From Bacteroidetes bacterium ADurb.Bin037 (GTDB lineage Bacteria > Bacteroidota > Bacteroidia > Bacteroidales > UBA932): a stretch of 64,000 nucleotides of DNA. Positions 32,724 to 42,042 of this stretch are shown here, piece by piece; the stretch's first letter is position 1, and every line of letters starts with the position of its first letter. A model generated the notes under the pieces. The model ran no database searches. It was not told where the DNA came from and was given only the letters and a program-made list of their open reading frames with translations. The DNA is taken from the NCBI GenBank assembly GCA_002071175.1, contig MWER01000016.1:1-64000 (forward strand), written 5' to 3'. The position numbers were made by a program, and so were the translations under genes.

Positions 32724-34139
32724 TTAACCATTTTTGAGCTGCTTCTCAATGTCCGTCACATATTGCCGGAATGTTCGGTCAGTGTCCATCAGATTACATA
32801 CGGTATTATAAGAATGCAATACGGTTGCATGGTCCTTGCCGCCTATCATGGATCCAATGGTAGAGAGAGAGTTTTTGGTAAGGTTCCGGCTCAAGTACAT
32901 GGCTATTTGACGTGCCTGGCATATTTCCCGTTTCCGGGTTTTGGACAACATAATTTCCTTGGAGATGCCAAAATAATTGCATACGGTCTTCTGGATATCC
33001 TGTACAGAGATCTCCTTGGGAACCGTACTGACCAGACGTTCTGTAATGCCCTGGGCAAGATGGAGAGTGACAGGTTGTTTGTTGAAGGTCGACTGAGCCA
33101 GTAGCGAACAGAAGGTGCCCTCGATCTCGCGGACATTAGTAGTTACCTGTTCGGCAATAAACTCCAGAACTTCGCGTGGCACTTCTACGCCTTCATTGTA
33201 ACATTTTTTTTCCAGAATGGCCAGGCGGGTAGTATAGTCCGGAGACAGCAACTCGGCAGAAAGGCCCCATTTAAATCTTGACAACAGTCTGTCGTCCAAG
33301 TCTTTCAGATCTACCGGGGCTTTGTCGCTTGTCAGTATAAGCTGTTTTCCGGACTGATGTAAATGGTTGAAAATATTGAAATATGCATTTTGTGTACCCG
33401 GTTTACCGGCAAATTCCTGCACATCGTCAATGATCAGCACATCTATCATCTGATAGAAATGCATGAAATCGGTCAATTTGTTCTTGATGTTCACGGCATC
33501 CATAAATTGGATCTGGAACAAATTGGCAGATACATACAACACCACTTTTTCCGGCATCCTTTTTTTGATCTCAATGCCGATGGCTTGAGCAAGATGGGTT
33601 TTGCCCAGGCCTGATCCCCCATATATAAACAAGGGGTTGAAAGGTCCTCCGGGTTTGTCGGCAATACTCATGCCGGCAGTGCGTGCCAGGCGGTTACAGG
33701 GACCTTCTACAAAATTCTCGAACGAATAGGCAGCATTGAGCTGGGGATCTATCTTGACTTGTCTGATTCCGGGGATCACGTAGGGGCTAGCCAACTCATC
33801 GGTGTTTATTCTGGGAAAAGGGATGGATTTGTTTTGGAATTGTACCTGCCCCTGATGCGGCATGGGAACTCCCTTGCTGCAGGAATCCACCTTAACGCAA
33901 TATTCCAATTGCGCATTGCTTCCCAGTTCTTTTCTCAGACAATGACCCAGAAGGTCTATAAAATGTTCTTCAATATACTCCCTAAAAAAATGAGAGGGCA
34001 CTTCGATCGTCAGGACGTTGTTTTTAAGTTTCAATGGCACAATGGGTTCAAACCATGTGTTGAAACTCGAAAGTTGAATATTATCTTTAATGATATTAAG
34101 ACAATTATTCCAGACAATCTTGTGTGGAGACGAAGACAT
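32724..34139 (-). CDS. dnaA: Chromosomal replication initiator protein DnaA
   Basis: The 471-residue protein has domain I (about 1-90), a linker, an AAA+ domain with Walker A G-G-S-G-L-G-K-T near 169-176 and Walker B I-I-D-D-V near 235-239, and a C-terminal DNA-binding domain with the DnaA signature (S-M-I-G-G-K-D-H-A-T-V near 432-442). It binds DnaA boxes and opens oriC. It heads a run with pepD and rpe. The 209-nt upstream region is very AT-rich with phased A-tracts, but I see no clear DnaA-box cluster, so oriC is not proved to lie here. Confidence 0.97.
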   Translation of the reverse strand: MSSSPHKIVWNNCLNIIKDNIQLSSFNTWFEPIVPLKLKNNVLTIEVPSHFFREYIEEHFIDLLGHCLRKELGSNAQLEYCVKVDSCSKGVPMPHQGQVQFQNKSIPFPRINTDELASPYVIPGIRQVKIDPQLNAAYSFENFVEGPCNRLARTAGMSIADKPGGPFNPLFIYGGSGLGKTHLAQAIGIEIKKRMPEKVVLYVSANLFQIQFMDAVNIKNKLTDFMHFYQMIDVLIIDDVQEFAGKPGTQNAYFNIFNHLHQSGKQLILTSDKAPVDLKDLDDRLLSRFKWGLSAELLSPDYTTRLAILEKKCYNEGVEVPREVLEFIAEQVTTNVREIEGTFCSLLAQSTFNKQPVTLHLAQGITERLVSTVPKEISVQDIQKTVCNYFGISKEIMLSKTRKREICQARQIAMYLSRNLTKNSLSTIGSMIGGKDHATVLHSYNTVCNLMDTDRTFRQYVTDIEKQLKNG

Positions 34140-34163
34140 ACTTTAATTAGGGGTTTAGGTTTA

Positions 34164-34171
34164 CAAAAATG
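34164..34171 (-). promoter_or_regulatory. Candidate -7 element of dnaA
   Basis: Minus-strand CATTTTTG matches 7 of 8 positions of TAnnTTTG, 24 nt before the ATG at 34139. It sits at the first of four phased A-tracts. No -33 TTTG at proper spacing. Confidence 0.3.
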
Positions 34172-34202
34172 GTTGAAAAAAATGGTAAAAAAAAATGAAA
34201 AA
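34165..34202. repeat. Four A-tracts in exact 11-bp phase upstream of dnaA
   Basis: A-runs start at 34165, 34176, 34187 and 34198, each exactly 11 bp apart, 5-9 A long. Helically phased A-tracts produce intrinsic DNA curvature. They lie 26-63 bp upstream of the dnaA start. The rest of the 34140-34348 gap is AT-rich without an obvious gene; it includes a very AT-rich stretch near 34258-34280 that could be an unwinding element. Confidence 0.6.
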
Positions 34203-34348
34203 CGCTTGGATTTTTCAAAAAAACAATAAGACCTTAGAAATCAACACGAAAAAAACCAATTTTTTAAAATATTGATAATAAGACACTTAACAAACGCCTA
34301 AATTCTCTTTCTATTGACACATATACGTTTGGGACAATTATGAAATAT

Positions 34349-35269
34349 TTAAAAAACAGTGATCCGGAAATATTTTTTTGGGTTTTCACTGATCATTTTG
34401 ATCAGGGAATCAGCCCTGGAAATAATATCGGTTACGGCTATGTACAATCCGGGATCTGAACCCAATTTTCCGATCGTACCTTCCGGATTGCTCAAGTTTT
34501 CAAGCAGTTTTCGCAATCCTTCCACGGTCCCTGCCAGATCGGCATCCTTTAATTCGGCCGATATATCACCAAAATTATCAAGCGTTGCCGATAAACTCGT
34601 TACAGCCGTGTTCAGGTTGGAAGACAGCGTATCGACGCCGGCCAGAATCCGGTCTATCCGACCGGAGTTCTTACCCAATGTTTCTGTCAATGAATTGATA
34701 TGATTGAGGGAAGCGTTCAGACGGGAAAGTCCTTCTTTGATATTGGCTTGATTCTCGCTGCCCAACATGTCGTTAAGTTGCAACACCGTTTGATTCAGGT
34801 TGGTTGTCAGTAGCGATATGTCATCTTTAAGCGATATGATCTCCGTAGTAAGAAGGTTGATCAGATCACGTTGAATCGATGTTTGCAGCGTATCTCCCGA
34901 GCGGTGCCATCCGGGAGCATCTCCCAGGATCAGCTGTATGGCTTTTCCGCCCAGTATGTCTGTACTGTAAATTTGGGCGATCGTTCCTTCCGGAAGACGG
35001 AAATTCTTTTTCAGGCGGATCGTAACTACCATATGCTGCTCTTTCTGGTTAAAATCAATCCTGTCTATCGTCCCGGCCGTCAAGCCCAGGACAGATACGG
35101 AACTTGTAGGAGCCAGGCCTGAAACATCGGAGTAGATGGCATAGTACGTATTGGTGCCCCGGAAAAGATCATTGCCTTTAAGGAACTGAATGACAAAATA
35201 CAACACAAAAATAACGATCAGAGAAAAGAGGCCGATCTTTAGTTCACGGGAAAATTTCTTCGTTTTCAT
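34349..35269 (-). CDS. MCE-family (MlaD-like) lipid-binding protein
   Basis: A 306-residue inner-membrane-anchored protein: one N-terminal helix (about 10-30), then an MCE domain (about 38-120) with the V-S-V-L-G-L-T-A-G-T-I motif, then a long helical region (about 130-290) as in MCE proteins that form channels or hexameric rings for lipid transfer across the periplasm. The ATPase and permease partners (MlaF/MlaE) are not in the window. It follows the amidase gene by 6 nt, so the two are likely cotranscribed. Confidence 0.9.
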   Translation of the reverse strand: MKTKKFSRELKIGLFSLIVIFVLYFVIQFLKGNDLFRGTNTYYAIYSDVSGLAPTSSVSVLGLTAGTIDRIDFNQKEQHMVVTIRLKKNFRLPEGTIAQIYSTDILGGKAIQLILGDAPGWHRSGDTLQTSIQRDLINLLTTEIISLKDDISLLTTNLNQTVLQLNDMLGSENQANIKEGLSRLNASLNHINSLTETLGKNSGRIDRILAGVDTLSSNLNTAVTSLSATLDNFGDISAELKDADLAGTVEGLRKLLENLSNPEGTIGKLGSDPGLYIAVTDIISRADSLIKMISENPKKYFRITVF

Positions 35270-35275
35270 GTGGAG

Positions 35276-36370
35276 TTAATTAATAGGTGCTAACCGGTCA
35301 TTTTCGACGGCTATTACAAATGCATCCGGGAAAGTCCCGGATCTGAGTTCATTACAATATTTCTGTGCCTGATCCCTTGTTTCGAAATCACCTAAAGTGT
35401 ATTTGTATTTGAATACCTGGTCTTCGCATATGATATATCTGATTCCGGGATTTGATGCGATAACCGGATCAGAGGAGGGAAGTTTTGTTGCCGATGCCAG
35501 CACCTGTACCCGGAAATGTTTCCGGGAAGGAGTTTGGTCAGCGTTTTCACCTTGCCTGTTGTTTGGAGCATAAGTCTCCATATATTTCTCAAATCCCAGG
35601 AAAAGTTGCATGGCTATTCCTTTCCTGCCACTATCCGATGCAAGGATTTTCCTGTCGGCACTGCTGTTTATAAAACCCAGTTCCACAAGGATGGCAGGCA
35701 TGGAACAATAGGCGAGAACCACAAAACCGCCTTCTTTCATACCCCTGTCCTTTTCAATACCGGATAAGGGGCCCTGGCGCAGTGACTGCTGAACACAGGA
35801 TCCCAGGATCCTGGATTGCCTCATGATCGCATCTTTTTGAAAATTGAAGACAATCATCGATTGGGGATTATCGGGATCAAAACCTTCGTACTTGGCCTTG
35901 TAGTTGTCTTCAAATTTGATCACTTCATTTTCTTTTAATACAACGTCATAACTGTCATCTCTTCTTTTGCTCCTGTCCCCCCCGAATACCCAGGTCTCGG
36001 GCCCTACCGGGACGGAGGTGCTTTTCCTGGCAGAATTAACGTGTATGGAGATGAAAAGGTCTGCATGTTGTTCTGAAGCCAAGGTTCCGCGACGATCAAG
36101 ATCGACGGCGACATCTTTTGTCCGGGTATAGATGACCTCGATTTCGGGGTATTTTTTGTTGATCTCTTGTCCCAGGTATTTGGCAACAGAAAGATTGATG
36201 TCTTTTTCTCTGAGTTTCCGGTCAGGGCTCAGCGCTCCCGGATCATGACCACCATGGCCCGGGTCAATGACTACTTTGCGGATCACCGGTCCGGAAAAAC
36301 TCTGACCTATGATGGCATACGAATTGCAAATAGTGAAAAATACGACCAGTACGGGAATCAGTTTTTTCAT
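35276..36370 (-). CDS. N-acetylmuramoyl-L-alanine amidase with C-terminal SPOR-like domain
   Basis: An Amidase_3-family peptidoglycan hydrolase that cleaves the bond between muramic acid and the stem peptide. The 364-residue protein has a signal peptide (about 1-20), the zinc site D-P-G-H-G-G-H-D-P-G near 37-46, a catalytic-domain S-I-H-V-N segment near 105-109, and a C-terminal SPOR-like region (about 285-360) that would target septal glycan. ATG 36370 is chosen because it starts the signal peptide; upstream ATGs lie inside the divergent gene. The ATG is 15 nt from the divergent lptD-like ATG. Confidence 0.92.
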   Translation of the reverse strand: MKKLIPVLVVFFTICNSYAIIGQSFSGPVIRKVVIDPGHGGHDPGALSPDRKLREKDINLSVAKYLGQEINKKYPEIEVIYTRTKDVAVDLDRRGTLASEQHADLFISIHVNSARKSTSVPVGPETWVFGGDRSKRRDDSYDVVLKENEVIKFEDNYKAKYEGFDPDNPQSMIVFNFQKDAIMRQSRILGSCVQQSLRQGPLSGIEKDRGMKEGGFVVLAYCSMPAILVELGFINSSADRKILASDSGRKGIAMQLFLGFEKYMETYAPNNRQGENADQTPSRKHFRVQVLASATKLPSSDPVIASNPGIRYIICEDQVFKYKYTLGDFETRDQAQKYCNELRSGTFPDAFVIAVENDRLAPIN

Positions 36371-36371
36371 A

Positions 36372-36379
36372 TATATTTG
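36372..36379 (+). promoter_or_regulatory. -7 promoter element of the LptD-like gene
   Basis: TATATTTG followed by C fills most of the 15-nt gap between the divergent amidase and lptD-like start codons and ends 6 nt before ATG 36386. Upstream promoter contacts would lie inside the amidase signal-peptide coding region. The mRNA would be leaderless or nearly so. Confidence 0.5.
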
Positions 36380-36385
36380 CAATTT

Positions 36386-39154
36386 ATGTCTGCGGAAGAC
36401 AAAGATAAGAAAAGTATTTTGCATACGGTATGTTGTCTGATGTTCCTTATCCTGGGAATGCCAACCCTCTTTGGACAGCAGAAAAGGATTCCTCAAAACC
36501 CTATTGCACCCGTAAGCCAGATGTACAGACAGGTGTTGTACACTCCGGTGACATCAAGACAGGAAAGGTCCCATTTGGCTCAAATGTGGGAGAATCTTGG
36601 TCGCTATACAGGAGTGGAAAAGATTGGGGTGGGTCTTTCCCCAACGGATCTGGACAGTCTTGCGCGGCTGGACAGTATCCGGGCACATACACAGATGGAA
36701 GCACCTGCTTTTTCCATGGCCAGGGATTCTGTAGTGGAGGATTTTCGCGATGGGAAGACCATGTTGTATTATTATGGAGAAGTAAAGGTTACCTATGACA
36801 ATCTGGAGATTACGGCTGAATACATGGAATACGATGCCGATACAAAAACCGTTTTTGCAACGGGAATAGTCGACTCAACGGGAGTGATGCAGGGCAAGCC
36901 GGTGTTGAAAGAGGGTAACAACAACTATGAAATGGAGTCGGTTTATTACAATTTCGGTTCCCGGAAGGCACGTATTAATAATATGATAACTCAGGATGAG
37001 CAGGGTTTCCTGCATGGTTCCCGCCTAAAGAAAATGCCGGACAATTCCATCAACATTAAGGGTGGAAAATATACTACCTGTGATGCGGAGCACCCTCATT
37101 TTTACTTGCATATGACCAATGCCAAGATCACGTCGGATGAGGACGGTAAGGTAGGACAGACCATTTTCGGTCCTTCCTATGTAGTTATTGAAGATGTCCC
37201 GACCCCCATCATAGTACCTTTCGGATTTGTACCCCAACGACCCGAACGTTCCGGGGGATTGCTCATCCCTTCATATGGCGAAGAGGTGGCACGCGGGTTC
37301 TTTCTCCGGGATCTGGGCTATTACTTTGTGTTTGGGGATTATCTGGATTTTTCGGTAACGGGTGATATATATTCCATGGGTTCCTGGGCGGTGAAGGGAA
37401 CGGCCAGGTATAGGAACAGGTACAAATATAACGGGAGCTTGAGTGTAGATTATTCCAAAAATGTGACAGGTGAAAAAGGATCTACCGATTACATGGAATC
37501 CGGTGATTTTTCCATCAGGTGGAGTCATGCCCAAGACCCGAAAAAACGTCCGGGCACTTCATTCAGTGCATCTGTCAACTTCACAAGTCCGACCAACAAC
37601 CGGTTCAACAGCAGATCTATAGACGAGGCGCTTCAATCCCAGACATCTTCCAGTATTTCCTATGCCAAGACTTTTGCAGGAACGCCTTTCAATTTATCCG
37701 TTAACCTGCTGCACAGTCAAAACAACAGGGATTCATCCTATGCCCTTACCCTTCCCAACCTGACTTTTACCATGAGCCGTATAAATCCTTTCAAACGCAA
37801 GGACAGAATGGGGAAAAAACGTTTTTACGAAGATATTACACTAAGTTATAATACGGCTTTTCAAAACAAACTCAATTTCAAATCATCCCAGTTTGGAACC
37901 CCGGACTTTTGGAATGATTTCAAAACGGGTATGCAACATAATTTTGCTATCGGATTGCCAAGTTTCACGGTGCTCAAGTATCTTAATTTCACTCCTACGA
38001 TCAGTTATGGTATGAATTGGCACTTTATGAGCGAATCAAAGACATTTGATCCCACCGTTCAGAAAGTTGTTTCCAGCATGACCAAACCATTTAGTGAATT
38101 TGGCATCACACAATCGTATTCTGGAGGTATTTCCATGTCAACAAGGGTATATGGGATGTTCAATTTCAAGCCTACGGGGAAACTTAGAGCCATCCGTCAC
38201 ATGATCACTCCTTCAATTAGTTTTAGTTACCGGCCCGAACTAGGTACCAGGGCCAACGGTTTTATAACATTAAATTATACAGACAGCCTGGGGCGGGAAC
38301 ATTCGGTAGAATACAACAAATACAGCAAATCCGTATATGGTCCGCCCTCAAAGGGCCGTGCGGCGGCGATCAGCTTCTCTTTAGGGAACAACCTCGAAGC
38401 AAAAATCTTCAACAAGAAGGATACTACAGAAAACGGAGGTCTGAAAAAAATCAAGCTGATAGACAACCTGTCATTGAGCGGTTCCTATAACTTTTTGGCA
38501 GATTCCATGAGACTTTCCAATATAAATGTCACGTTGTCTACTTCGATCTTTGAAAAACTGGGGATCAATGCCAATGCCATGTTCGATCCTTATGCCATTA
38601 ACGAAAAAGGGCAGCGGATCGCAACACTCAATGTGGTCAAGACAGGGAAACTTGCCAGATTGACCAATGCCAGTTTCTCTACCTCCTATTCATTCAACGG
38701 AGGAGATAAAAAGAGCAGGAACAGCACTTATCAGCTGATCTATGAAGATCCGTTGACCGGTGAATATATCCCGGGAGGATGGGTTTATTATATGGACCCC
38801 GAGATCCCCTGGTCGGTAAACTTTAACTACAGCTTTTCATATAACAGATCGTATACCTTTGCTAACGAACAACTCAATACAATCCATAACTTTAACCAGA
38901 CACTCGGATTTTCCGCCCAGGTAAAACTGACAAAAGATTTTAGTATCAATATCAGGAGCGGATTGGACCTGATGAAATTTAAACTAACTACAACGCAGCT
39001 CAGTGCCACCTATGACTTGCATTGTTTTCAAATATCATTCTCCTGGGTGCCGAACGGACAGTGGGAAAGCTGGAGTTTCCGCATAGCTGCCAAGGCTTCT
39101 GCCCTGGCGGACTTATTACAGTACAAGAAGAACTCCAGTTTCTGGGATAATTAA
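36386..39154 (+). CDS. LptD/OstA-like outer-membrane LPS assembly protein
   Basis: A 922-residue outer-membrane protein: an N-terminal signal-like hydrophobic segment (about 10-30), an OstA/LptA-like periplasmic domain (about 110-260) with repeated short beta-strands such as Y-Y-G-E-V-K-V-T-Y-D-N-L-E-I-T, and a long beta-barrel region to the C-terminus, which ends in the barrel-like F-W-D-N. This fits the Bacteroidetes putative LptD that delivers lipopolysaccharide to the surface. An upstream in-frame start at 36167 runs through the amidase gene and is rejected. Start choice is supported by the promoter position. Confidence 0.85.
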   Translation: MSAEDKDKKSILHTVCCLMFLILGMPTLFGQQKRIPQNPIAPVSQMYRQVLYTPVTSRQERSHLAQMWENLGRYTGVEKIGVGLSPTDLDSLARLDSIRAHTQMEAPAFSMARDSVVEDFRDGKTMLYYYGEVKVTYDNLEITAEYMEYDADTKTVFATGIVDSTGVMQGKPVLKEGNNNYEMESVYYNFGSRKARINNMITQDEQGFLHGSRLKKMPDNSINIKGGKYTTCDAEHPHFYLHMTNAKITSDEDGKVGQTIFGPSYVVIEDVPTPIIVPFGFVPQRPERSGGLLIPSYGEEVARGFFLRDLGYYFVFGDYLDFSVTGDIYSMGSWAVKGTARYRNRYKYNGSLSVDYSKNVTGEKGSTDYMESGDFSIRWSHAQDPKKRPGTSFSASVNFTSPTNNRFNSRSIDEALQSQTSSSISYAKTFAGTPFNLSVNLLHSQNNRDSSYALTLPNLTFTMSRINPFKRKDRMGKKRFYEDITLSYNTAFQNKLNFKSSQFGTPDFWNDFKTGMQHNFAIGLPSFTVLKYLNFTPTISYGMNWHFMSESKTFDPTVQKVVSSMTKPFSEFGITQSYSGGISMSTRVYGMFNFKPTGKLRAIRHMITPSISFSYRPELGTRANGFITLNYTDSLGREHSVEYNKYSKSVYGPPSKGRAAAISFSLGNNLEAKIFNKKDTTENGGLKKIKLIDNLSLSGSYNFLADSMRLSNINVTLSTSIFEKLGINANAMFDPYAINEKGQRIATLNVVKTGKLARLTNASFSTSYSFNGGDKKSRNSTYQLIYEDPLTGEYIPGGWVYYMDPEIPWSVNFNYSFSYNRSYTFANEQLNTIHNFNQTLGFSAQVKLTKDFSINIRSGLDLMKFKLTTTQLSATYDLHCFQISFSWVPNGQWESWSFRIAAKASALADLLQYKKNSSFWDN

Positions 39155-39164
39155 TTTTTTTATA

Positions 39165-39172
39165 TATATTTG
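39165..39172 (+). promoter_or_regulatory. -7 promoter element of rho
   Basis: TATATTTG followed by C matches TAnnTTTG, 59 nt before ATG 39232, so the mRNA would have a leader of about 50 nt, longer than most in this window. Such a leader could take part in Rho autoregulation, but nothing in it is decisive. Confidence 0.55.
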
Positions 39173-39231
39173 CAGTGTCTTAGCTTCATTCCGCAGCTTT
39201 AACCCAGTATTTAACATATCACATATTTTAA

Positions 39232-40980
39232 ATGTACGACATTATTGAGCTTAGCAACAAGTCTATGGAAGAACTCCATAGAATAGCCAACGCATTGGAG
39301 ATCAAAAAAGTAGAATCCTATGCCAAAAATGAATTGATTTATCAGATACTTGACGTCCAAGCCGAGTCGGGGGTTTCCGCAGGTGCTTCTGTCACAGATA
39401 CATCCGATACAAAAAAACAAACTGTCCGGCGAACACGCAAAACGAAAACAAAAACTGAAGAGATGCAGGAAATATTTCCGTCTTCCGAACAGGAAAAAAC
39501 CTTAAAACCTGCCCAGAAGGTAAAACAGGCACCAATATCCAAGCCTCAGGCAAAAGGGGAAAAGAAAGAATCGGGAACGAAAACAAAAGAACCGGATAAA
39601 AAACCTGAAAAAAAACCTGAGAAAGATCTTGCAGGCAAACCGGAGGATACTCCGCAGATCAAATCTGCGGGTAACGCCGAAAACAATATAGAAAAGAAAT
39701 CGCAAGAGACGAAACCACGTAGGGGAAGACCCAGGAAACAACCGGAACCTGATACCAAACAGGCGACTAAAAGCACTGAAGAAGCCGCTCCTGTCGTTCA
39801 GGCGTCTAAACAACAGCATCCCGATCATGCACCCAAGAACAATGCAGAAAAGAAACCCGAATATGAAGGTGTGGTAAAAGCCTTGGGGGTTTTGGAAATG
39901 ATGCCTGACGGATACGGATTCCTGCGTTCTTCCGATTACAATTATCTGAACTCTCCCGATGATATTTACCTGTCCCAGCAACAGATCAAAATGTACGGTC
40001 TGAAGACGGGCGATACGGTCAGTGGAGAGATCCGGCCGCCCAAGGAAAATGAAAAGTTTTTCCCCCTGGTGAAAATCCATGAGATCAACGGTCGTGAACC
40101 GGAATTCATACGTGACAGGATTCCCTTCGATTTCCTTACCCCTCTTTTTCCCAACGAAAAGTTTGACATTACTTCCAACGGGCACAATACCCTCTCAAAT
40201 CGTGTAGTAGATCTGTTCACTCCCATTGGGAAAGGTCAACGCGGACTTATAGTAGCCCAGCCCAAAACAGGAAAGACTATGCTGCTGCAATCCATTGCCA
40301 ATGCCATAGCTGACAATCATCCGGAAGTGTACATGATCGTACTGTTGATAGATGAAAGGCCTGAAGAAGTAACCGATATGGCAAGAAATGTAAAAGCAGA
40401 AGTGATCGCTTCAACTTTTGACGAATCTGCCGAACGTCACGTTAAAGTGGCCGGGATCGTGCTGGAAAAGGCAAAGCGTCTTGTAGAATGCGGACACGAT
40501 GTAGTCATTTTACTGGACAGCATAACCAGGCTGGCAAGGGCGTTTAACACGGTACAGCCGGCTAGTGGCAAGGTGTTGAGCGGAGGTGTCGATGCCAATG
40601 CATTGCAAAAGCCGAAACGATTCTTCGGTGCAGCCCGAAACATTGAAAACGGCGGATCGCTCACGATATTATCAACGGCCCTGATTGATACGGGATCAAA
40701 AATGGACGAGGTAATCTTTGAGGAATTTAAGGGTACAGGCAATCTGGAATTGCAACTTGACCGGAGGCTTTCCAATAAGAGGATCTTCCCGGCAGTTGAT
40801 GTTACCCTGAGTTCTACACGACGGGAGGATCTGTTGATGGACAAGGATAAGTTAAACCGCATCTGGATTCTGCGCAATTACCTGGCAGACATGAATTCGG
40901 TAGAAGCAATGGAATTTATGAAAGACAGGTTGTTAAGGACACAGGATAACGATGAGTTCCTGATTACAATGAATAAATAA
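39232..40980 (+). CDS. rho: Transcription termination factor Rho with long disordered insertion
   Basis: The 582-residue protein has an N-terminal Rho_N-type helical domain (about 1-45), a Lys/Glu/Pro/Gln-rich low-complexity insertion (about 50-210) with tandem K-P-E-K motifs, the cold-shock RNA-binding domain (about 215-285), and the hexameric ATPase with A-Q-P-K-T-G-K-T near 342-349. E. coli Rho is 419 residues; the extra length is the insertion. A comparable disordered region in Bacteroides thetaiotaomicron Rho has been shown to drive phase separation. The 3' end overlaps the convergent transporter gene by 17 nt. Confidence 0.96.
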   Translation: MYDIIELSNKSMEELHRIANALEIKKVESYAKNELIYQILDVQAESGVSAGASVTDTSDTKKQTVRRTRKTKTKTEEMQEIFPSSEQEKTLKPAQKVKQAPISKPQAKGEKKESGTKTKEPDKKPEKKPEKDLAGKPEDTPQIKSAGNAENNIEKKSQETKPRRGRPRKQPEPDTKQATKSTEEAAPVVQASKQQHPDHAPKNNAEKKPEYEGVVKALGVLEMMPDGYGFLRSSDYNYLNSPDDIYLSQQQIKMYGLKTGDTVSGEIRPPKENEKFFPLVKIHEINGREPEFIRDRIPFDFLTPLFPNEKFDITSNGHNTLSNRVVDLFTPIGKGQRGLIVAQPKTGKTMLLQSIANAIADNHPEVYMIVLLIDERPEEVTDMARNVKAEVIASTFDESAERHVKVAGIVLEKAKRLVECGHDVVILLDSITRLARAFNTVQPASGKVLSGGVDANALQKPKRFFGAARNIENGGSLTILSTALIDTGSKMDEVIFEEFKGTGNLELQLDRRLSNKRIFPAVDVTLSSTRREDLLMDKDKLNRIWILRNYLADMNSVEAMEFMKDRLLRTQDNDEFLITMNK

Positions 40981-42037
40981 GTTGTATGGCCGCCGCTACG
41001 GCCACGGCAATGACTATCTTAAGGGCTTTTGCTATAAAAAAGCCCTTTTTTGTTTCTGCCAGCAGGGGCAGGCCGGCGTGACCGTCCTGGACGATACTGT
41101 TTGCCAACAAAATGCTGAAAGGAATGGTCCCCGAAGCAAACAGTGTCACAAAGATCAGATGGGGTCCCGAGGCGGGTATGATCCCTACCAGAATGGCTAC
41201 GGGCAATACTATCCAGAACTTGTCCCTGATCCATACGTTCAGATCTATGTTCATCATCAGCAGCTGGATGATGAGCAATGTTCCGAAAGTCCAGAGAAAA
41301 ATCTTCAGGAAATGATGTTTTACGATATGGCCCCAAATATGTTTATCGACAAAATGGTTTGTTGCGAACAAGGTAAATAGGAGGGTAACGAGTGACAATC
41401 CGGCAAAGACCAGATTAATCCATCTTTCGGAAAAAACATGATCGATCGTATGTTCGTGTGCATGATGGTCGTGTTCCAGGAACCCCAAGGCTATACTCAC
41501 AAAAAACAAGCCCAATCCCAGGAACAGGATCAGCCTGCGCCAATGTAGCGGATTGAAATGATTGCGGATGTTTCCCCAAATGTAGAGATCCTCTTTTTGG
41601 CCGGGATCCTGCTCCTGAGCCACGAAATGACAATGATCGGGTCCAAAAAGGCGTGGGACTTTACGGACAAACTTGTTGGTAAGGAATCCTGCAGCAACGG
41701 CCAGCACAAAGAGAATGGCAAACAGAAGCAACGATGTTCCCGGGATCATAGCCAGCATAAAAAAGGCTTCATCGCCTACCGTTGCGATCATCATGGCGAC
41801 CAATGCCCCAAAAGACACCAAGTTGTGCGCATAGAGGCTCACTACTACAAATCCGCCGCTGCAACCCGGGATAATACCGAGTAGTGCAGAGAGAAAGATC
41901 TGCAGTATGGGTTTGTTCCTAAGTTTAATTAGCAGTGATCCTTTGCTGACAACATTAATGTACTCTATCAGGATCATCATCATCATGACAAGCCCGGTAA
42001 TGAGAACACTTTGCTTTATGGTCTCAAGGAACCACAT
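40964..42037 (-). CDS. Putative manganese transporter (ArsP_2/DUF2899-type permease)
   Basis: A 357-residue integral membrane protein with about ten transmembrane helices. A histidine-rich hydrophilic loop (H-D-H-H-A-H-E-H near 189-196) suggests metal handling, and G-C-S-G-G and D-G-H-A-G-L-P-L-L segments resemble the permease family annotated as putative manganese transporters. Some bacterial members are linked to the yybP-ykoY Mn2+ riboswitch, but none is visible here. It is the last of a DUF1573-meaB-transporter run (5-nt spacing after meaB). Transport direction and ion are inferred. Confidence 0.75.
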   Translation of the reverse strand: MWFLETIKQSVLITGLVMMMMILIEYINVVSKGSLLIKLRNKPILQIFLSALLGIIPGCSGGFVVVSLYAHNLVSFGALVAMMIATVGDEAFFMLAMIPGTSLLLFAILFVLAVAAGFLTNKFVRKVPRLFGPDHCHFVAQEQDPGQKEDLYIWGNIRNHFNPLHWRRLILFLGLGLFFVSIALGFLEHDHHAHEHTIDHVFSERWINLVFAGLSLVTLLFTLFATNHFVDKHIWGHIVKHHFLKIFLWTFGTLLIIQLLMMNIDLNVWIRDKFWIVLPVAILVGIIPASGPHLIFVTLFASGTIPFSILLANSIVQDGHAGLPLLAETKKGFFIAKALKIVIAVAVAAAIQLIYSL

Positions 42038-42042
42038 ACCGT

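Noticed and set aside
34140..34348. Definite oriC with DnaA boxes upstream of dnaA
   Set aside because: I looked for TTATNCACA-like sequences on both strands and found none with fewer than about three mismatches, so only curvature and AT-richness can be reported.
36167..36385. Upstream extension of the LptD-like reading frame to an ATG at 36167
   Set aside because: The added 73 codons are antisense to the amidase gene, lack a signal sequence, and lie upstream of the consensus -7 element at 36372-36379; ATG 36386 gives a proper export signal.
39502..40185. 227-codon open frame antisense to rho
   Set aside because: It arises from the low-complexity Lys/Glu-rich region read in reverse, giving an implausible Phe/Arg/Leu-rich product, with no promoter or homology.
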